Source of the DNA: CAYVUI01 sp964454745 | Lineage (GTDB): Bacteria; Planctomycetota; Phycisphaerae; Sedimentisphaerales; Anaerohalosphaeraceae | Assembly: GCA_964454745.1 (NCBI GenBank) | Contig: CAYVUI010000044.1 | Location: forward strand, 1 to 32,567 | Direction of reading: 5' to 3' | DNA: 32,567 nt | Shown here: one piece after another, positions 30,688-32,567 of the stretch | Layout of the letters: each line of letters opens with the position of its first letter | Position numbering within the stretch: position 1 is the stretch's first letter | The notes under the pieces: generated by a model | The model's database searches: none | Told to the model about the DNA's origin: nothing | What the model saw: the letters and a program-made list of their open reading frames with translations, nothing else | Made by a program: the position numbers and the translations under genes

Positions 30688-31206
30688 ATGAACGAAACAA
30701 CACAAACAACGGAAAACACCGCCGTACAGGAGAATCTTTCTTCTGCCGGGAAATACTTAACCTTTGCACTGGAAAACGAGCAGTTCGGTCTTGAGATTCT
30801 CAAAGTCCGCGAAGTAATCGTTCACATGAATATCCGCAGCGTCCCCAAGGTACCTGATTTCATCAAGGGCGTAATCAACCTGCGCAGCCAGGTGATTCCT
30901 GTCGTCGACCTTCGCTCCCGGTTCCAGATGCCCGAAAAAGAAGTGACCGACGAAACCTGTATCATCGTTGTCCAAGTCAACGCCAAGGACCGCCAGTACA
31001 ATACCGGCATCATTGTTGACCGGGTCTGCGAAGTTCTGGATATCAAGGAAGAACAGATCGAGGACAGCCCCCAGTTCGGCAATACGGTCGATACGAGCTT
31101 TATTCTCGGCATGGCCAAAGTGGAAGATTCCGTCAAGATTCTTTTGAATATCGACAGGGTTCTTGAGGACACTTGTCTCGACGGCCTGTCCTGCGAAGCA
31201 GAATAA
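30688..31206 (+). CDS. cheW: Chemotaxis coupling protein CheW
   Basis: A 172-residue CheW/SH3-like adaptor that links chemoreceptors to the CheA kinase. After a 20-residue Thr/Asn-rich lead it shows YLTFALENEQFGLEILKVRE, VPKVPDFIKGVINLRSQVIP, VVDLRSRF, IIVDRVCEVLDI and FILGMAKVEDSVKILLNIDR, which cover both beta-barrel subdomains. The frame opens at 30658, but the ATG at 30688 has GGAG seven bases upstream. No cheA, receptor or flagellar gene is near. A single-domain receiver gene lies at 10.7-11.1 kb. Its leader contains a terminator-like hairpin. Confidence 0.93.
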   Translation: MNETTQTTENTAVQENLSSAGKYLTFALENEQFGLEILKVREVIVHMNIRSVPKVPDFIKGVINLRSQVIPVVDLRSRFQMPEKEVTDETCIIVVQVNAKDRQYNTGIIVDRVCEVLDIKEEQIEDSPQFGNTVDTSFILGMAKVEDSVKILLNIDRVLEDTCLDGLSCEAE

Positions 31207-31239
31207 ACCCAATAGAATACTAAAAGATGAATGGATAAG

Positions 31240-31272
31240 CAGCGATTCCCACTGCGGGGATCGCTGTTTTTT
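31240..31272 (+). terminator. Rho-independent terminator after cheW
   Basis: CAGCGATTCCC (31240-31250) pairs with GGGGATCGCTG (31256-31266), with one G-T pair and a five-base loop, and is followed by six T. A strong plus-strand terminator 34 bases after the cheW stop. Confidence 0.92.
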
Positions 31273-31282
31273 GCGCTTTATG

Positions 31283-31558
31283 TTACCAGTTTGAGGACAA
31301 ATCCTTCCAGAGAGGATTTTTGGAATGGACCATGGAGTATAGATCATCATCGGAGAGGTGTTCGAGATAATGTTTCCGCTGAAGCGCCCGGTCCTGGGTC
31401 TCATACCCCTCATAATAAACAAGCCGAAGTGCCCCCTGCTCACCCACGCCTATTGAGCGGCCGTCATGCACTGCCTGACGGATTCCCGCAGCGGAACCCA
31501 CCTGAAAATGCCCATCACCACTAACAAGCACATATACATAATATCGCTGATTCATCAT
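31283..31558 (-). CDS. Degenerate GIY-YIG domain protein
   Basis: A 91-residue protein matching small UvrC-like GIY-YIG (UPF0213-type) proteins over its full length: YYVYVLVSGDGHF at the start, LVYYEGYETQDRAL in the middle and NPLWKDLS at the end. Key positions deviate. The second tyrosine motif (YVG/YIG) reads QVG, and the position of the catalytic glutamate (usually A-x-x-R-E) reads R-K, with a glutamate three residues or so further on. The catalytic arginine appears to be kept (R-Q-A-V-H). It is probably a protein without nuclease activity, or a gene in decay. The SD sequence is weak. Confidence 0.72.
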   Translation of the reverse strand: MMNQRYYVYVLVSGDGHFQVGSAAGIRQAVHDGRSIGVGEQGALRLVYYEGYETQDRALQRKHYLEHLSDDDLYSMVHSKNPLWKDLSSNW

Positions 31559-31745
31559 AGGATTACTTCTTGGCTTTTTTATTATGACGACCTACATGGT
31601 CTCTTTTTTTTGATTCATTTACCGGTTCATAAATACAGAGATAATTTGCTATTTATACTGTAAATCGCCCTCAGAGACAACCTTAAAGAGTTGAATTTTG
31701 TATATCACAGCCGAATTTCCAAGTAGAACAGGGCAGTAATTCTAT

Positions 31746-31773
31746 TTGCTTCTGCCTGTATACCGCTTATAAT
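31746..31773 (+). promoter_or_regulatory. Candidate promoter of the small membrane protein at 31806
   Basis: TTGCTT, a 16-base spacer and a perfect TATAAT (31768-31773) lie 32 bases before the ATG, with the SD sequence AAGGAG in between. Confidence 0.5.
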
Positions 31774-31805
31774 TAAAAATGGACATAATACTAAAGGAGA
31801 ACAAA

Positions 31806-32105
31806 ATGCAGCAGGAATTGATCAGAAAAAACGTCACGATTGTACTTCGACTGATTGGAACCGTGATCACCTTTGTCGGATTGATCCTGGTTACTGTCGT
31901 TGTCTTTCAGGCAATAGGAGCTCAATCAGCAGCCTCCCAGATGAAATCCGCATTTCCTGAACTTCAGGTATCGATGAAAGGTGCAACCCAAAACCTGGGA
32001 ATCTGGGTCATAACAGGCTATGCTTCCATCGCGGTATGGGGGCTGATCTTGTGTGCCGCGTCAAAAGGATTGGCCGCCACGATTACTTCTTACGAAGAAC
32101 CATAA
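31806..32105 (+). CDS. Small two-helix membrane protein, unknown
   Basis: A 99-residue protein with hydrophobic helices at about 14-38 and 65-85, separated by a 25-residue polar stretch (SQMKSAFPELQVSMKG) that would face the outside if the basic N-terminus (IRKN) stays in the cytoplasm. AAGGAG at 31794-31799 stands six bases before the ATG at 31806, which was preferred to an in-frame ATG nine codons upstream. A candidate promoter precedes it. It converges with the zinc-ribbon gene. Family not recognised. Confidence 0.72.
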   Translation: MQQELIRKNVTIVLRLIGTVITFVGLILVTVVVFQAIGAQSAASQMKSAFPELQVSMKGATQNLGIWVITGYASIAVWGLILCAASKGLAATITSYEEP

Positions 32106-32179
32106 CCGCATTCTGCAAATTACCAACACATCGTTAGCCTATTGGTTGAATTCGACGGATGACTCAAGCTGACTTTGGC

Positions 32180-32539
32180 CTAAAACAAGCTCTTAATTTT
32201 ATCAATCAATCCCGTCTCATTTAACTGCTCAATCTCTCCGCCGTCAAGCCACTGGCCATAGCAAACCGAACAGGTATCGATGTGAACAGCGGAATTTTTC
32301 AAGCTGGTGACCTGGACCATATTGCCCTTGCCGCCGCAAACAGGACAACTCGCTTTACGTTCATCATGTCCCTGGTTATTCTCGATTTGATTTTTCACCG
32401 AATCGATGGATTTGGATTCCAGTACCTTTTCCAGTTCACCCAAATCAAACCAGATGCCCGAGCATTGGTCACATTTGTCAACCTCGATGTCGCCAACCTG
32501 TACCGGTTGAAATTGGCCTTCACACTTTCCACACTGCAT
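32180..32539 (-). CDS. Double TFIIB-type zinc-ribbon protein
   Basis: A 119-residue protein with two zf-TFIIB-like zinc ribbons. The first (about 3-40) has C-x2-C, then CDQCSGIWFDLGELEKVL. The second (about 65-110) has CPVCGGKG, then CSVCYGQWLDGGEIEQL. In each, the second knuckle is followed by W-x-D-x-G-E, the family signature. Such small proteins are common in bacteria, without known function. The ATG at 32539 was chosen because GGGAGG lies seven bases upstream; earlier in-frame codons overlap that SD sequence. Its promoter would be at or beyond the right edge of the window. Confidence 0.88.
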   Translation of the reverse strand: MQCGKCEGQFQPVQVGDIEVDKCDQCSGIWFDLGELEKVLESKSIDSVKNQIENNQGHDERKASCPVCGGKGNMVQVTSLKNSAVHIDTCSVCYGQWLDGGEIEQLNETGLIDKIKSLF

Positions 32540-32567
32540 GGACATTCCTCCCAATATTAATTGTCAT

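Overview
The window reads as an ordinary chromosomal stretch of a free-living bacterium with a Gram-negative type envelope. It is dense with housekeeping and metabolic genes. I see no rRNA, CRISPR array, insertion sequence, integrase or phage gene. MlaE/MlaF-type lipid-transport subunits, a small lipoprotein, AT-rich intergenic DNA beside moderate-GC genes, and a threonylcarbamoyl-AMP synthase fused to a low-molecular-weight phosphatase together suggest a member of the PVC group, perhaps Planctomycetota (Phycisphaerae-like). That placement is inference from gene content only; no ribosomal or other phylogenetic marker lies in the window.

Layout. 1-3.2 kb: the 3' part of a Na+/phosphate cotransporter gene whose 5' part is out of frame or broken, then a minus-strand operon (macro domain, TsaC-type/phosphatase fusion, rpiB) joined by 4-base ATGA overlaps and closed by a strong terminator. 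3.2-3.5 kb: tRNA-Pro(UGG), a hairpin, a CTACT-rich inverted repeat and a possible gene remnant. 3.5-7.4 kb: two small membrane proteins, a PAC2 protein, a membrane-anchored coiled-coil protein ending in what looks like a BRCT domain, and NAD(P)H-hydrate epimerase. 7.5-10.7 kb: surE, an ACT protein, a UPF0210 protein and a membrane NTF2-like protein in one operon with a bidirectional terminator. 10.7-13.7 kb: a single-domain response regulator, a tiny lipoprotein, and overlapping pdxB-folP. 13.8-18.5 kb: MFS transporter, family-4-like glycosyltransferase, UPF0316 membrane protein and DHH phosphoesterase, tightly packed. 18.5-23.2 kb: a minus-strand redox operon (large FAD/Fe-S oxidoreductase, FMN flavoprotein, AmmeMemoRadiSam radical SAM enzyme). 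23.3-24.9 kb: mlaE-mlaF without mlaD. 25.3-29.4 kb: a B12-binding-fold protein that has lost its cobalamin-ligand residues, an orphan PTS IIA protein, and alpha-glucan phosphorylase. 29.6-32.5 kb: an unknown protein, cheW behind an intrinsic-terminator-like hairpin, a degenerate GIY-YIG protein, a small membrane protein and a two-zinc-ribbon protein.

The most unusual items are the membrane-tethered coiled-coil/BRCT protein (5288-6733), the cobalamin-fold protein with the axial histidine and cap residues replaced (25333-26058), the terminator hairpin placed directly before the cheW ribosome-binding site (30644-30676), and the macro/TsaC-phosphatase/rpiB operon. I found no clear multi-gene defence or mobile system. 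Several gene starts were moved downstream to an ATG with a properly spaced Shine-Dalgarno (SD) sequence.
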